Origin: Blastocatellia bacterium
Lineage (GTDB): Bacteria > Acidobacteriota > Blastocatellia > RBC074
Direction of reading: 5' to 3'
Length of the DNA stretch: 55,382 nucleotides
Assembly: GCA_016789725.1 (NCBI GenBank)
Contig: JAEUQN010000025.1
Span: 1 to 55,382 of the forward strand
Numbering within the stretch: the first letter of the stretch is position 1; every line of letters begins with the position of its first letter. Positions 44,962-55,382 of the stretch are shown here, piece by piece. Position numbers and translations under genes: made by a program. The notes below the pieces were generated by a model. That model was given only the letters and a program-made list of their open reading frames with translations. It was not told the origin of the DNA and did no database searches.

Positions 44962-45127
44962 ATTGGCTAAATTGCGGGACTTGCTATTGGAACGCCAGCG
45001 ATGTAGCCAATTGCGCTATGCCGCTTTTCCTGGCGCAATTCCGCCGCTGGAAAAAAACTGAAACCTCTGATAGAAAAAGTCGGTCTAACTTTTCACCTGA
45101 CGTTTTTCTGAAAGGGCATCCATCACA

Positions 45128-47881
45128 ATGAAAGCTACCGGAATTGGTTTGGTCATTTTGTCGCTGACGCTCAGTGTTTCGGCGCAAGTGCGTCGTCCCT
45201 TGTGGGCAAGCTTTGCTTCGCAAGTGCAAACCGGCACTGTGCGAGTAGAAGTCAGCGACCCGCAAGGGCAGGTGTTACAGGCCACCGGCAAATTGATCCG
45301 CCTGACAACCGGCGTGGAGCGCAGCTTTCAAACGGATGCGCAGGGCAAAGCTACGCTGGAGCAATTGCCTTTCGGGCGGTATCGGTTGGAAATTAGTACC
45401 GAAGGTTTCTCTCGCCAGACGGTGTTGGTTGACGTGCAGTCGGCCACCCCCATTACGCGGAATGTGACGTTGACGGTGGGAGCCTTGGCCTTCAATGTCG
45501 AAGTCGTGGCGGCGACTCCGTTGGCTGGGGCGGAACTGGAAGCGAATGAAATCCCGGCCCCTGTCCAAGTGGCTCCGGCGCGTGATATTCAAGCGAGTAA
45601 CGCGCTTGACGTGGCGGACTTTCTCAATCGGCGGCTGAGGAGCGTCAATCTCAACGAAATTCAGGGCAATCCGTATCAGGCCGATTTGAACTATCGTGGG
45701 TATACCGCTTCGCCTTTGCTCGGCACGCCACAGGGCTTGTCCGTTTATCTGGACGGCGTGCGACTAAATCAGCCGTTTGGCGATGTGGTCAGTTGGGATT
45801 TGATTCCGCGCAATGCGATTGCCGAAGTTGCGCTGTTGCCCGGCTCGAATCCGATGTTTGGCTTGAACACGCTGGGCGGTGCGTTGGCACTGCAAACCAA
45901 AGACGGACGTAGCGCACCGGGAACCGCGCTGGAATTGAGCGGCGGCAGCTTTGGGCGTTTGGTCGGTGATCTGGAACACGGCGGAGCCAGCAGCAACGGC
46001 TTTCATTGGTACACCGCAAGCAGTTTGTTTTTTGAAGATGGCTGGCGCACGGATTCGCCGTCGAGCGTGCGGCAATTCTTTGGCAAGCTTGGCTGGCAGC
46101 GCGAAAAAACGTCGCTGGGCCTAACCGTGATGTATGCGAACAATTCGCTGATCGGCAACGGGCTGCAAGAGCAACGATTCCTTGACCGCGATTACCGCAG
46201 CGTTTATACCAAGCCCGACCTCACGGCCCATCGCGCGCCGTTTTTCAATTTTAATGCACGCCACGGCTTCAATGCGCGCGTCGCGGTTTCCGGCAATGCC
46301 TATTGGCGTTCGATTCGCACGCGCACGCTGAATGGCGACATCAACGAAGAGTCGCTGGAACAGCAGGTGTATCAATTGAGCGATGATGACCGCGATGCGT
46401 TGACGGCGGCGGGATTCACAAACGTACCGACGAATATCAACGCCGCGAATACGCCGTTCCCGTTTTGGCGCTGCATCGCGCAATCGTTGCAACGCGATGA
46501 GCCTTCCGAAAAATGCAACGGCCTGCTCAATCGCTCCAATAGCCGACAGTATAATTTCGGCGGCGCGGGGCAAATCACGCTCGTGAGCTTTCCCAACGGG
46601 CAACGCAATCAACTGACGGCAGGCGGCGTGTTTGATCGCAACCGCGTAGACTTTACGCAATCGTCGCAACTTGGTTATCTCACTCCCGACCGAGGCGTGA
46701 TTGGCGTGAATTCGTTCGGCGACGGTGTGACGGGCGGTTTTGCCGATGATGAACCGTATGACACGCGCGTGGATTTGAACGGGCGCATCAACACATTCAG
46801 CCTTTACGCGACGGATGCGTTGGCGGTGGGCAACAAACTGACCCTGTCGTTATCGGGGCGTTACAACCGCACGACCGTCAGGAACCGTGACCGCATCAAT
46901 CCTGGCGGCGGACGCGGTTCATTGGATGGCGACCACGCTTTTGATCGCTTCAACCCGGCAGTCGGCCTGACCTTTCGACCTGTGCGGTACTTGAACGCGT
47001 ATGCCAGCTACAGCGAAGGCAATCGCGCGCCAACTTCGGTGGAATTGGGCTGCGCTGATCCTGAGTCACCATGCCGTTTGCCGAACGCGATGGCGGGCGA
47101 TCCGCCGTTGCAACAAGTAGTGACGCGCACGTTTGAAGCGGGCTTGCGCGGCGGACAGGAAACGCGCCTCAGTTGGAGTCTGGGCTGGTTTCGCGGCGAA
47201 AATCGCAATGACATTTTGTTTGTCGCGTCAGAGCAAACTGGCTTCGGCTATTTCAAGAACTTTGGCAAAACACGGCGACAAGGCTTGGAAGCCGACCTCA
47301 ACGCGCGCCTCGGACGTTTGAGCGTGGGCGGTGGTTACACCTTCCTCGACGCGACGTATCAGAGCGAAGAAGAAGTGAACGGCGAAAGCAACAGCAGCAG
47401 CGATGCCGAAGCGCCGGGCTTGGAAGGCCTGATCGAAATTGAACCGGGCGCAAAAATCCCACTGATCCCGCAACACATGTTCAAGCTGTTTGCCGATTGG
47501 CAGACGACGGAAAAACTCTCGTTGAATTTCGGCGTGCTGGCCTTGTCGGGTGCCTACGCGCGCGGCAACGAAAACAATCAACATCAACCGGACGGCACGT
47601 ACTATCTCGGCAGCGGCAGATCGCCGGGCTATTCGGTTGCCAATCTGGGCGCACGCTATCAAATCAATCGCTACGTCGAATTGTTTGCTCGCGTAAATAA
47701 TTTGTTCAATCGGAGATTTTTCACGGCAGCGCAATTAGGGCCGACCGGATTCACCGCGAATGGCAACTTTATTGCGCGGCCTTTTGCTCCGATAGAGGAT
47801 GATTATCCGGGGCAACACGCGACGTTTTACGCTCCGGGCGCACCGCGTGGGGCGTGGGGCGGCATCCGGCTCAAATTCTAA
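45128..47881 (+). CDS. TonB-dependent outer-membrane receptor with carboxypeptidase-regulatory N-terminal domain
   Basis: 917 residues. A signal peptide (1-19) leads into a carboxypeptidase-regulatory-like beta-sandwich (about 35-120: [21 protein letters not shown] ... [12 protein letters not shown]), a plug domain (about 135-255: [51 protein letters not shown]) and a 22-strand-type barrel ending in GIRLKF with a terminal Phe. Receptors of this kind import scarce nutrients using TonB energy. Its place directly after MbnP/MbnH-type genes suggests copper or a copper complex as cargo (inference). The MITE-like element separates it from those genes, so its promoter may be its own. Confidence 0.9.
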   Translation: MKATGIGLVILSLTLSVSAQVRRPLWASFASQVQTGTVRVEVSDPQGQVLQATGKLIRLTTGVERSFQTDAQGKATLEQLPFGRYRLEISTEGFSRQTVLVDVQSATPITRNVTLTVGALAFNVEVVAATPLAGAELEANEIPAPVQVAPARDIQASNALDVADFLNRRLRSVNLNEIQGNPYQADLNYRGYTASPLLGTPQGLSVYLDGVRLNQPFGDVVSWDLIPRNAIAEVALLPGSNPMFGLNTLGGALALQTKDGRSAPGTALELSGGSFGRLVGDLEHGGASSNGFHWYTASSLFFEDGWRTDSPSSVRQFFGKLGWQREKTSLGLTVMYANNSLIGNGLQEQRFLDRDYRSVYTKPDLTAHRAPFFNFNARHGFNARVAVSGNAYWRSIRTRTLNGDINEESLEQQVYQLSDDDRDALTAAGFTNVPTNINAANTPFPFWRCIAQSLQRDEPSEKCNGLLNRSNSRQYNFGGAGQITLVSFPNGQRNQLTAGGVFDRNRVDFTQSSQLGYLTPDRGVIGVNSFGDGVTGGFADDEPYDTRVDLNGRINTFSLYATDALAVGNKLTLSLSGRYNRTTVRNRDRINPGGGRGSLDGDHAFDRFNPAVGLTFRPVRYLNAYASYSEGNRAPTSVELGCADPESPCRLPNAMAGDPPLQQVVTRTFEAGLRGGQETRLSWSLGWFRGENRNDILFVASEQTGFGYFKNFGKTRRQGLEADLNARLGRLSVGGGYTFLDATYQSEEEVNGESNSSSDAEAPGLEGLIEIEPGAKIPLIPQHMFKLFADWQTTEKLSLNFGVLALSGAYARGNENNQHQPDGTYYLGSGRSPGYSVANLGARYQINRYVELFARVNNLFNRRFFTAAQLGPTGFTANGNFIARPFAPIEDDYPGQHATFYAPGAPRGAWGGIRLKF

Positions 47882-47928
47882 AATGCTTTTCTCAAAAACA
47901 ATCAATCCTGTCCGTCACCGCAAAAGTT

Positions 47929-49494
47929 ATGCACAAAATTAAAACCCCTGTGGCGAAACTCCAACGACGTGAATTTCTGCAAAGCGGAACTTCTGCGGTG
48001 ATGACCGCGATGCTGTTGCCAATGGCCGGCTGGGTCAAAAGCGATGCGATGTCGTTTGCCAACGACCCGTTTCAACTGGGCATTGCTTCGGGCGATCCGT
48101 GGCCGGACGGCGTCGTGCTGTGGACGCGGCTGGCTCCCAATCCACTGCAAGGCGGTGGAATGCCTGCACAAAATGTCCCGGTCCAATGGGAAGTCGCAAC
48201 GGATGAGCGTATGCAAAATGTCGTTGCCAAAGGCCGCGCGACTGCCCGCCCGGAAATGGGGCATTCGGTGCATGTCGAAGTGCGCGGGCTGCAACCGGCG
48301 CGTTGGTATTGGTATCGCTTCACAGTGGATGCCGGGTCAAGTCCGATTGGGCGCACCCGCACCGCGCCCGCCAGCAATGCGAAAAATGATCGAATGAACT
48401 TCGCGTTTGTGTCGTGCCAACATTACGAAACCGGGTATTACACCGCGTACAAACATCTGGCGGCGGATGATCTGGAACTGGTGTTTCATCTGGGCGATTA
48501 CATTTACGAAGGCGGTGCGGCCAATGATCGTGTGCGCAAACACAACAGCGCCGAAATCAAAACCATTGAGGATTACCGCAATCGTTATGCGCTGTATAAA
48601 AGCGATCCGTTGTTGCAACTGGCGCACGCGAATTTCCCGTGGGCGGTGGTTTGGGACGATCACGAAGTAGACAACAATTACGCGGGTCTGGTTCCCGAAG
48701 ACAAACAAACCGCTGAAGAATTTGCACGCCGCCGCGCCTTTGCCTATCAGGTGTATTACGAACACATGCCGCTGCGGCGCTCGGTGCTGAAGCGTGGCAA
48801 CAACGTCCAGATTTATCGCCACTTGAGTTTCGGCAATCTGGCGAGCGCCTACCTGTTGGACACGCGGCAATATCGCACCAATCAACCGTGCGACGATGGC
48901 AACAAACCCGCCTGCCCGGAATCGCTCGACCCGCGCCAGACACTCCTCGGCGATGAGCAGGAGCGATGGTTGCAACGCAGCCTGAGCCAATCTAAAGGGC
49001 GTTGGAATATTTTGGCGCAACAGGTCATGGTGGGGGCGTTGGATACGGCTCCCGGCGAACCGCAAACCTTCCCGATGGACCAATGGAATGGTTATGCAGC
49101 GGCACGCAAACGGTTGCTGGAGTTTTTGCGGGATCGCAAACCCTCTAACCCCGTGGTCCTGACGGGCGATATTCATTCCAACTGGGTCAATGATTTGAAA
49201 CCGGAATTTTATCGTGAGAGTTCGCCGGTTGTGGCGACCGAATTTGTTGGCACTTCGATCACTTCTGGCGGTGACGGTTCGGATGTGCGCCCCACGACGG
49301 CAAAAGTTCTCTCCGAAAATCCGCACATCAAATTCTTCAATGCGCAACGCGGCTACGTACGCTGTTCGCTGACGCCACAGCGTTGGCAATCGGATTATCG
49401 CATCGTGACCGAAGTCTCAAAACCTGATGCCCCTGTCAGCACCCGCGCTTCGTTTGTGGTCGAAAGCGGCAGAGCAGGCGCACATCGCGTTTGA
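47929..49494 (+). CDS. phoD: PhoD-type alkaline phosphatase, Tat-exported
   Basis: About 521 residues from ATG 47929; an in-frame start at 47854 would lie inside the receptor gene. The N terminus has a Tat motif (QRREFLQSG) and a hydrophobic stretch. PhoD_N domain: [23 protein letters not shown]. Catalytic domain with metal ligands in [37 protein letters not shown] and a late [15 protein letters not shown]. PhoD enzymes hydrolyse phosphate mono- and diesters with Ca/Fe and are folded before export, fitting Tat. It starts 47 bases after the TonB receptor and may be cotranscribed with it. Confidence 0.93.
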   Translation: MHKIKTPVAKLQRREFLQSGTSAVMTAMLLPMAGWVKSDAMSFANDPFQLGIASGDPWPDGVVLWTRLAPNPLQGGGMPAQNVPVQWEVATDERMQNVVAKGRATARPEMGHSVHVEVRGLQPARWYWYRFTVDAGSSPIGRTRTAPASNAKNDRMNFAFVSCQHYETGYYTAYKHLAADDLELVFHLGDYIYEGGAANDRVRKHNSAEIKTIEDYRNRYALYKSDPLLQLAHANFPWAVVWDDHEVDNNYAGLVPEDKQTAEEFARRRAFAYQVYYEHMPLRRSVLKRGNNVQIYRHLSFGNLASAYLLDTRQYRTNQPCDDGNKPACPESLDPRQTLLGDEQERWLQRSLSQSKGRWNILAQQVMVGALDTAPGEPQTFPMDQWNGYAAARKRLLEFLRDRKPSNPVVLTGDIHSNWVNDLKPEFYRESSPVVATEFVGTSITSGGDGSDVRPTTAKVLSENPHIKFFNAQRGYVRCSLTPQRWQSDYRIVTEVSKPDAPVSTRASFVVESGRAGAHRV

Positions 49495-49588
49495 GCTAAA
49501 GCCGCCCCATAGCAAGCCGCGTTTTCCAAGTTGTCATCGCTTGATGTCACCAGCTTTCGCTTAGATCAGACATAATGAAAGGAACATC

Positions 49589-50827
49589 GTGAACATACGC
49601 ATTTTGAAACCCGCGCTCGCCCTGCTCGTTTTACCTCTCTTCAGTGTATCCGGTTGTCTTTGGGCACAAGATGCCGGATTTAATTCCCGCCCGCCCAATG
49701 GCACGGAACAGAAACCTGCCTTCGCCGGACAAACCCGCGCCCCGGAAAAGAAGGCCAATGTTGCCTTTGAGGTCGTCACGGTTGCTGGTGGGTTGCAAAC
49801 GCCGTGGGGGCTTGCCTTTTTGCCTGATGGACGAATGCTGGTGACGGAACGTCCCGGTCGTCTGCGTGTGGTGGGAAAGAAGGGCGAACTCTCTGAACCT
49901 GTCGCCGGGCTGCCGAGTGTGGATGCGCGTGGACAAGGCGGCCTTTTGGATGTTGTCCTTGATCCTAAGTATGCGACCAACAATCTCATCTACTGGAGCT
50001 ATGCAGAACCTCGTGAAGGCGGGGCCAACAACACTGCCGTCGCGCGCGGCAAGTTCGTGGATGGTGCTGTGCCGCGAGTGGAAAATGTGCAGGTCATTTT
50101 TCATCAAGCGCCGTTGCTGCGGTCAAACTTGCACTTCGGCTGCCGGTTGGTGTTCTCACAAGATGGCAAACTCTTTATCACATTGGGTGACCGCTCCATT
50201 CCAGAAGGCCGGATGCAGGCGCAACAGATGGACGGATTATTAGGGAAAATCGTGCGCCTCAATCCCGACGGCTCGGTTCCGGCTGACAATCCATTTGTTG
50301 GGCGCGAAGGCGTACGGCCCGAAATCTGGTCGCTGGGGCATCGGAACATACAATCGGCGGCGCTTCATCCCGTGACAGGCGAACTTTGGGAAGTGGAACA
50401 CGGCACGCGCGGTGGCGACGAACTCAACATCGCGCGCAAAGGGAAGGACTATGGCTGGCCGACGATTGCTTACGGCATTGAATATCGCGGCGGGCCAATC
50501 ACGGGCGGCATTACGGCCAAAGAAGGCATGGAACAGCCGACGTATTATTGGGACCCTGTGATCGCGCCGAGCGGGATGACCTTTTATACCGCCAACCTGT
50601 TTCCGGCCTGGAAGGGAAGCCTATTCATTGGCGGTTTGGGCAGCACCAATCTGGTACGATTGACTTTGGACGGGGACAAGGTTGTTGGCGAGGAACGACT
50701 GCTGACAGATTTACAGCCGAAGCGGGAGCGCATTCGTGATGTTCGTCAAGGCCCGGAAGGCGCGTTGTACGTGCTGACCGATAGCGCCGAAGGACGCATC
50801 TTAAAACTCGTTCCTGCGCAGCGATGA
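49589..50827 (+). CDS. PQQ-dependent aldose-sugar dehydrogenase-like lipoprotein
   Basis: 412 residues from GTG 49589 (AAAGGAA 5 bases upstream). The leader [23 protein letters not shown] ends in lipobox VSGC, so Cys23 is probably lipidated. The mature protein is a six-bladed GSDH propeller: [46 protein letters not shown] with the presumed catalytic His, [37 protein letters not shown] and [12 protein letters not shown]. These enzymes oxidise aldoses with PQQ in the periplasm. It is followed by an inverted repeat, then a convergent gene. Confidence 0.92.
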   Translation: MNIRILKPALALLVLPLFSVSGCLWAQDAGFNSRPPNGTEQKPAFAGQTRAPEKKANVAFEVVTVAGGLQTPWGLAFLPDGRMLVTERPGRLRVVGKKGELSEPVAGLPSVDARGQGGLLDVVLDPKYATNNLIYWSYAEPREGGANNTAVARGKFVDGAVPRVENVQVIFHQAPLLRSNLHFGCRLVFSQDGKLFITLGDRSIPEGRMQAQQMDGLLGKIVRLNPDGSVPADNPFVGREGVRPEIWSLGHRNIQSAALHPVTGELWEVEHGTRGGDELNIARKGKDYGWPTIAYGIEYRGGPITGGITAKEGMEQPTYYWDPVIAPSGMTFYTANLFPAWKGSLFIGGLGSTNLVRLTLDGDKVVGEERLLTDLQPKRERIRDVRQGPEGALYVLTDSAEGRILKLVPAQR

Positions 50828-50899
50828 AGGAGCTTGACTGCTTTAAAATTCATCTCCGGGAGCCGCTTACGAATACCAGCAAATGTTTCGTGAAGCGTG

Positions 50900-50983
50900 C
50901 TGGGCGCGCCAGCATCGTGCTGGCAACTGATCGGGAGAAGGATGTTTTCCTCGCCAAGGCCAGCAGGATGCTGGCGCGCCCAG
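50900..50983. repeat. Inverted repeat between convergent genes
   Basis: Arms 50900-50923 and 50960-50983 match at 23 of 24 positions (CTGGGCGCGCCAGCAT core, itself palindromic), with a 36-base spacer. It could form a large hairpin acting as a terminator for both genes. It is a different family from the one at 16078. Confidence 0.8.
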
Positions 50984-51020
50984 CGGGTATTTTCAGAACC
51001 GGAAAACGGACAGCGAACAG

Positions 51021-51773
51021 CTAAAACCGAAAGCCGAGCGAGGCCATACCGTAATGAATGCGCGCGAAGTTGTACACCGACTGCACATCAGCGCCGCCAT
51101 CCAGCAAACGATAGCCAATGCCGAAATGGACGCGCGGCGTAAGGTCATACGTAATCTTGGCGGAACCGTCCAACGCGCGCCCTTGTGATGCGCCCAGCCC
51201 TTCAAAGTCAACGACAAAATGCGAACGCTTCGTGAAGTTGTATTGCGCCGTAAAGGCCGCAAACGGCACGAAGCCCAGGTCTGGATCCGCGACCCGCAAC
51301 GAGCCTTGCTGCAATTCGATCCTGGCATCGCGGATCAATCCGCCTGCGCCCAATTGCAGCTTCCATCGCTCGCTGTTTTTCAGCGTGTAGCGCCAATTGA
51401 TGCGATAGTTGTTGAATTTGTAAATGCCTTTGGTCGGCACGTTTGCCTCGAAATTCGCATTCTCAAAAAATGTCCGCGTTGGCAAGGTGCCGGTGCCTTC
51501 TACCTGCAACGGCGCATACAAAAACCGCAGCGTGTTGCGCTCTGATACTTTGGCTTCAGCATAAACGCGAAAGTATCCGGCAGGGCCGGTCGCATTGAGC
51601 GCGCTGAATTTGAACTGCGTCCCGGTATCGCCCGGATTGCGCACCTCGTTGCGCGTAAAGTTGAGGACACCGCCTTCGACTTCAAGGTTGAGTTTGTAAT
51701 CGTCTGTTTGCGCCAGAACAGGAGCCGAGTAGGTCAGGAAAACAGCCAGAACAACGAAGATAATATGTTTCAT
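51021..51773 (-). CDS. Outer-membrane beta-barrel protein of unknown function
   Basis: 250 residues from ATG 51773 (MKHIIFVVLAVFLTYSAPVLAQ signal peptide); an in-frame codon at 51839 is less likely. The mature chain alternates hydrophobic and polar residues in 10-12 residue strands (FRVYAEAKVSERNTLRFLYAP; NYRINWRYTLKNSERWKLQLGAG; SHFVVDFEGLGAS; VHFGIGYRLLD) and ends in GMASLGFRF with a terminal Phe, all marks of a small, probably 8-stranded, barrel. No enzyme motif. Similar barrels are annotated only as hypothetical. Confidence 0.75.
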   Translation of the reverse strand: MKHIIFVVLAVFLTYSAPVLAQTDDYKLNLEVEGGVLNFTRNEVRNPGDTGTQFKFSALNATGPAGYFRVYAEAKVSERNTLRFLYAPLQVEGTGTLPTRTFFENANFEANVPTKGIYKFNNYRINWRYTLKNSERWKLQLGAGGLIRDARIELQQGSLRVADPDLGFVPFAAFTAQYNFTKRSHFVVDFEGLGASQGRALDGSAKITYDLTPRVHFGIGYRLLDGGADVQSVYNFARIHYGMASLGFRF

Positions 51774-51870
51774 GATTCGCACAGTTTGCCGTAGAAACTT
51801 TGCGAAAACTTCATCAGTCTTTGCAGAAACTATGCTCAATGGCTGATCGTGTTGTGGGGCAATTCTTGAT

Positions 51871-53505
51871 CTAACTTTTACGGACTTCGATGTAATACAA
51901 ATCCGTCGCTACTTCAAACTCATCCTTTGTCAAATGGGTCTTCATCGTTTGCCACTCGGTCGTCGGGCGAATCGTTTGCCAGCTTGATTTGCGCCCCACC
52001 TTGACAGGCATCGCAAACGCCTTTTCATCGGCTTTCCAGCGATAGTCAACGCTTCCATTGGCAAATTTCAATTCCAACACCGGCAGCGCAGAGTGCCGTA
52101 AATATTGATCGAAAATCGGTGTCAGATTTTTCCCGCTTTGCTGATTGTAAAACCGCACGACATCGGTGGTCATGATGTTTTGATATGCAAACCGCGCGCA
52201 ATACGCCCGCAGCATCTTCCACCACTTCGCATCGTCATCAATCACCGAACGCAGCGTGTGCAGAAACAACGCGCCTTTGAAATACTGATCCTGCCCCGGC
52301 GTGCGATTGGTTTCGGGCTTCGTGATAATCGGCTGCTGATTGCGCACTTTGGTTTTGTAGCCGTTCGTGTATTTGATCGCGTCCTCGTGCCCGAACAACG
52401 CTTCGACATAGACGCATTCGGCATATGTCGTCCAGCCTTCGTGAATCCATTGGTCAGACACGTCGGCGGCGGTAATGCTGTTGCCAAACCATTCGTGGCC
52501 GCTTTCGTGAATAATGATGAAGTCGAATTTCAGGCTGACGCCCACGCCCGTCCAATCGCGTTCCAGATAGCCGTTGGCAAAGCGGTTGCCATACGTGACC
52601 GCGCTCTGATGCTCCATCCCGGAGTAGGGAACTTCGATCAACTTGAAACCATCTTTCTTGAACGGATATTCGCCAAAGTATTTCTGATACGCCTCCATCA
52701 TCGGCTTGGCCTGTGCAAATTGCTTTTTGGCTTTCTCCAGGTTTTCCGGTAGCACGTAATAATCCATCGCCAGATCGCCCAGCTTCTCGCCGAAATGTTC
52801 GTACGCGCCAATGTTCATCGACACGTTGTAATTATTGATCGGATAGCTGATCTGCCAATCCCAGCGCGTGTAGCCATCGCCCAAATCTTTCTTCCCTAAA
52901 AAACGCCCGTTCGACACATCCATCAAACCATTCGGCACAGCGATGTGCATTTGCATATTCTCGACTTCATCGCGTTGCTGATCTTTGTTCGGCCACCAAA
53001 TGCTCGCGCCAATGCCTTCGCACGCGGTCGTAATCCAATGCCGTCCCGCCGGGTCTTTGCGAAAACTAATGCCGCCGAAGCGCCCCGTTTCCTGCGGCGC
53101 ACCGGAGTAATAAAACTCAATCGCCTGCACCGAGCCTTTCTTGAGCGGCTTGGGAAAGTCCACATAGACCGTCCACAGTTCGCGCGTATATTTCAGTTCC
53201 GTTTTGCCATGCAGAATTTTGTCTACATTCAGGTTGGCAAACAGGTCGAGTTGAATGCGCGTATCTTCTTTGAGCATCTTGAACCGAATCGTATTCTTGC
53301 CGCTGATGAATTTCTTGTCAGGATCAACGCGAATGTCGAGATCGTAGGAAAGCAAATCGTTGTTCGCCCGCCACGGACTATATTCGCCCCGCAGGATGTC
53401 GGCGCGGGAAGGCGTTGGTGGCGTGGATGGCGCTTGCGCTGTTACCATCACGGCGAGCACGAGTGACGACAGGAAAGCGAAGCGCAATGTGTGGTGTAAT
53501 CGCAT
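51871..53505 (-). CDS. Secreted M1 family metallopeptidase (aminopeptidase N-like)
   Basis: 544 residues with a signal peptide (to about residue 23). The zinc site is HESGH (333-337) followed after 18 residues by Glu356 in IHEGWTTYAE, the M1 pattern HExxH-18-E. GMEHQSAVTYGN (296-307) replaces the usual GAMEN exopeptidase motif. The N-terminal beta-saddle (45-240) precedes the thermolysin-like domain; the long C-terminal helical domain of PepN is missing, giving the short form common in Bacteroidetes and Acidobacteria. It cleaves N-terminal residues from peptides outside the cytoplasm. Confidence 0.93.
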   Translation of the reverse strand: MRLHHTLRFAFLSSLVLAVMVTAQAPSTPPTPSRADILRGEYSPWRANNDLLSYDLDIRVDPDKKFISGKNTIRFKMLKEDTRIQLDLFANLNVDKILHGKTELKYTRELWTVYVDFPKPLKKGSVQAIEFYYSGAPQETGRFGGISFRKDPAGRHWITTACEGIGASIWWPNKDQQRDEVENMQMHIAVPNGLMDVSNGRFLGKKDLGDGYTRWDWQISYPINNYNVSMNIGAYEHFGEKLGDLAMDYYVLPENLEKAKKQFAQAKPMMEAYQKYFGEYPFKKDGFKLIEVPYSGMEHQSAVTYGNRFANGYLERDWTGVGVSLKFDFIIIHESGHEWFGNSITAADVSDQWIHEGWTTYAECVYVEALFGHEDAIKYTNGYKTKVRNQQPIITKPETNRTPGQDQYFKGALFLHTLRSVIDDDAKWWKMLRAYCARFAYQNIMTTDVVRFYNQQSGKNLTPIFDQYLRHSALPVLELKFANGSVDYRWKADEKAFAMPVKVGRKSSWQTIRPTTEWQTMKTHLTKDEFEVATDLYYIEVRKS

Positions 53506-53663
53506 AAAATTTCCTCTGCACAGTCAATATAGAATCTGCGTAAATGGCGAGAATATGCGTGCAGATGCGCTTGAAAGCAAGTCTGAAGGAGGTGAGTAGA
53601 AGGAGAAGGAGATTCTAAAGTCAGGTTATCGCATACGCCACGATCAGCGGACGCAACTTGAGT

Positions 53664-55346
53664 CTAAGCTTCCATTGTGGACGCTCCCCCATTTTTCACT
53701 GACTCAACTTCCTTAACAAGCATCTCTCTAAACTTCACTTGTAAAAGCTTGCGTACGTCATTAAGCTGTTTGTCAGCTGGCAAGAACTTTTTTAGTGTAT
53801 TCTCGACTAGCTCAATCTTTTCTTTAGTAGTTAGGTCAATTAAGTTATCTATAAATAAGACGAAGAATACCCTTTGATCGGAACTCTCGTAGATCCCAAT
53901 TTTTTCGTACTCTCGTTTTATTTCAAAATACCTTAATACGTAATCGGAGGACTTCGATAGATCAAACTTAGATTCTTTCTTAGATTCTTTGAAGACCGAA
54001 TCATAATATTTTTCAAAGATATGTTTCTTCTGGTTCGATGCTTTTTCTGGGTTGCCTTGTATAGCGAATAATATTTGTCCGAATTTTTCCATGCTTATTT
54101 TATGGATATATTTTTTGTTGGCAGAAATACCTGTATCGCCTGACTTTCTTGCATAAACAATATTGTGTTCATCTAAAAACTGTTCAATCTGTATTTGCTC
54201 TTCGCTCAAGGATTTTAAATCAATATTAGAAATAGCATTTTGGCTGTTAGTATATTCTGCAATTTTATTTCTAACGTTCGTTCCTGTTGAGGTCTTGAAT
54301 ACCCTTATTAGTAGCTCACCGCCAGATAAGTATTTCTCTATATTATCAGCATCTTGCTGCTTAAAATTGTGCAAAGTCCTAAGAGTTTGACCTCCATTTA
54401 CAATTTGGAAGTCATTTATACTTATCTTAACTTTTTTATGCGCATTAGTGTCTTCGGCAATGATGTCATTTGCTGTTAAGGTTAGGCCATTGTTATACAT
54501 AAAAAACTTAGTTGGCTCTTCTTTCAGTGTTCTAGAAATACTCTCATTGAACTTTGAGCGCGTAATAAACCCTCGCACGTTATCAAAAAGAAGGTCATAC
54601 TCCATTTCAGTTTTGTGCAAAACAGAAAAGTCTTCCATTCTGTAATTTCCCCTGTATTGCTCATTATCACAAGTAATCCTCAATAACTCATTTGCAGAAA
54701 TACGAATTACATATGACTTTGAAGAAGATAGGCTATTTTCCACAAATGGCAATATAGAGTCTTTGTCAACATGGATTACTGCATTTATTGCGCTTGGCCT
54801 TAGCGACATGATCCTAGAAATTTGATTAAGCCCCATTGGAACTATTTCGAGATCATACAAGTCATTTAGCTGTTTTATTTCTGATGTGTTTGTATCTAAT
54901 TCTTTAGATTCATTGCTAACTATATAGAGTCTCATCCTTCAAACGTCGGTACTATTAAGGTTCTTAATAATTTCTTCAGAATATTTTCTTATTTTACCGG
55001 TTAAATCATTAACATTCTCAGTGACTATAGCGTTTACAAACTTAGTTGATAAAAATGATTCATTAAAACTCTGCTCTCTATCTACATTAAATTTATCTCT
55101 GAACTTGAAATTGTATAAATTAATATAGTTATTATCTTCGTCAATGTATACTGCATCAACTCCGCAATCTTCATCACGCTTATCAAATACTGCGCTATTA
55201 AAATCCATATCTGTAATTAACTCTAACAGATCAAGCGTGTCTTTGATATTGCACAAAGATTCGAGCATGAACAGGTAAAAACCATATCTCTCTTTATGCT
55301 TATCACTAGAGCCTGTAATTAACTTTAAGGTAAAAGAACCAATGAG
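53664..55346 (-). pseudogene. AIPR family abortive-infection protein gene, broken by an in-frame TGA
   Basis: Two same-frame pieces: 54939-55268 (109 residues, frame open back to 55346) and 53664-54935 (423 residues), separated by TGA at 54939-54941 and one codon. The first piece has the family's N-terminal block CGVDAVYIDEDNNYINLYNFKF; the second continues with RLYIVSNES, then the AIPR core FMYNNGLTLTAND and FQIVNGGQTLRTLHNF. Together they make one near-complete AIPR protein, a family linked to phage abortive infection. DNA here is far more AT-rich than the rest of the window, suggesting transfer. No ATG with a ribosome site was found for the N terminus, and the true start may be lost. A two-protein system is possible but less likely. 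Confidence 0.75.
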
Positions 55347-55382
55347 TTAGCTTTTTGCCTTGTACTTTATGCTAAGGTTTTC

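Noticed and set aside
54939..54941. Second selenocysteine TGA in the AIPR gene
   Set aside because: The position is not a redox Cys in AIPR proteins, no SECIS-like hairpin follows, and the gene is foreign and lacks a good start. A nonsense mutation is simpler.

Overview
The window looks like part of a chromosome from a soil-type Acidobacteriota, most likely class Blastocatellia. This is inferred from gene content and style: secreted S9, M1 and PhoD-type hydrolases, CSLREA/choice-of-anchor beta-helix surface proteins, a carboxypeptidase-regulatory-domain TonB receptor, many dispersed GC-rich inverted repeats and a heptamer repeat. I ran no marker-gene search. Most of the window is GC-rich with uniform codon use. 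The last 1.7 kb is clearly AT-rich and looks acquired.

Layout. 1-3.0 kb: the 3' end of a BNR/sortilin-like protein and a convergent DPP-IV-like S9 peptidase. 3.4-6.6 kb: a large surface protein. 6.6-10.1 kb: a minus-strand operon of two SDR oxidoreductases, a secreted beta-propeller and an aldo/keto reductase. 10.2-12.3 kb: a cytosolic leucine-rich-repeat protein and a DUF3500 protein, followed by a heptamer-repeat patch. 12.6-20.6 kb: six tightly packed plus-strand genes (UbiA prenyltransferase, PEP-synthase-like dikinase, BtaA-like aminocarboxypropyl transferase, phytol/dolichol-kinase-like protein, GNAT, acyl-AMP ligase). Together they look like a pathway for an undescribed amino- or prenyl-lipid. 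20.6-26.3 kb: lipase, CoA-transferase, enone reductase, then a divergent CMD/PqaA-like pair behind a TetR-type operator. 26.9-31.8 kb: a giant beta-helix/Ig surface protein sharing a ~400-residue C-terminal module with the 3.4 kb gene. 31.9-38.8 kb: BtpA-family protein and a catabolic run (thioesterase, glutaryl-CoA dehydrogenase, class II aldolase-like protein, acyl-CoA carboxylase beta, D-aminoacylase-like amidohydrolase).

38.9-50.8 kb is the most unusual region. It starts with a thioredoxin-fold protein whose first active-site Cys is encoded by an in-frame TGA followed by a bacterial SECIS-like hairpin, so it is a predicted selenoprotein. A copper/heme locus follows: a small Cys-rich protein, a CusF-like copper protein, a monoheme cytochrome, a cytochrome c-MbnP fusion and an MbnH-type di-heme enzyme with a C-terminal CusF-like domain. 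The MbnP and MbnH frames are joined by a -1 shift at a slippery heptamer, and the MbnH frame has no signal peptide or good start of its own. A 265-bp MITE-like element, a TonB receptor, a Tat-exported PhoD phosphatase and a PQQ-type sugar dehydrogenase lipoprotein come next.

51.0-53.5 kb carries an outer-membrane barrel protein and an M1 peptidase. 53.7-55.3 kb is an AT-rich AIPR-family defence gene broken by an in-frame TGA. No tRNA, rRNA, CRISPR array, transposase or origin was seen.
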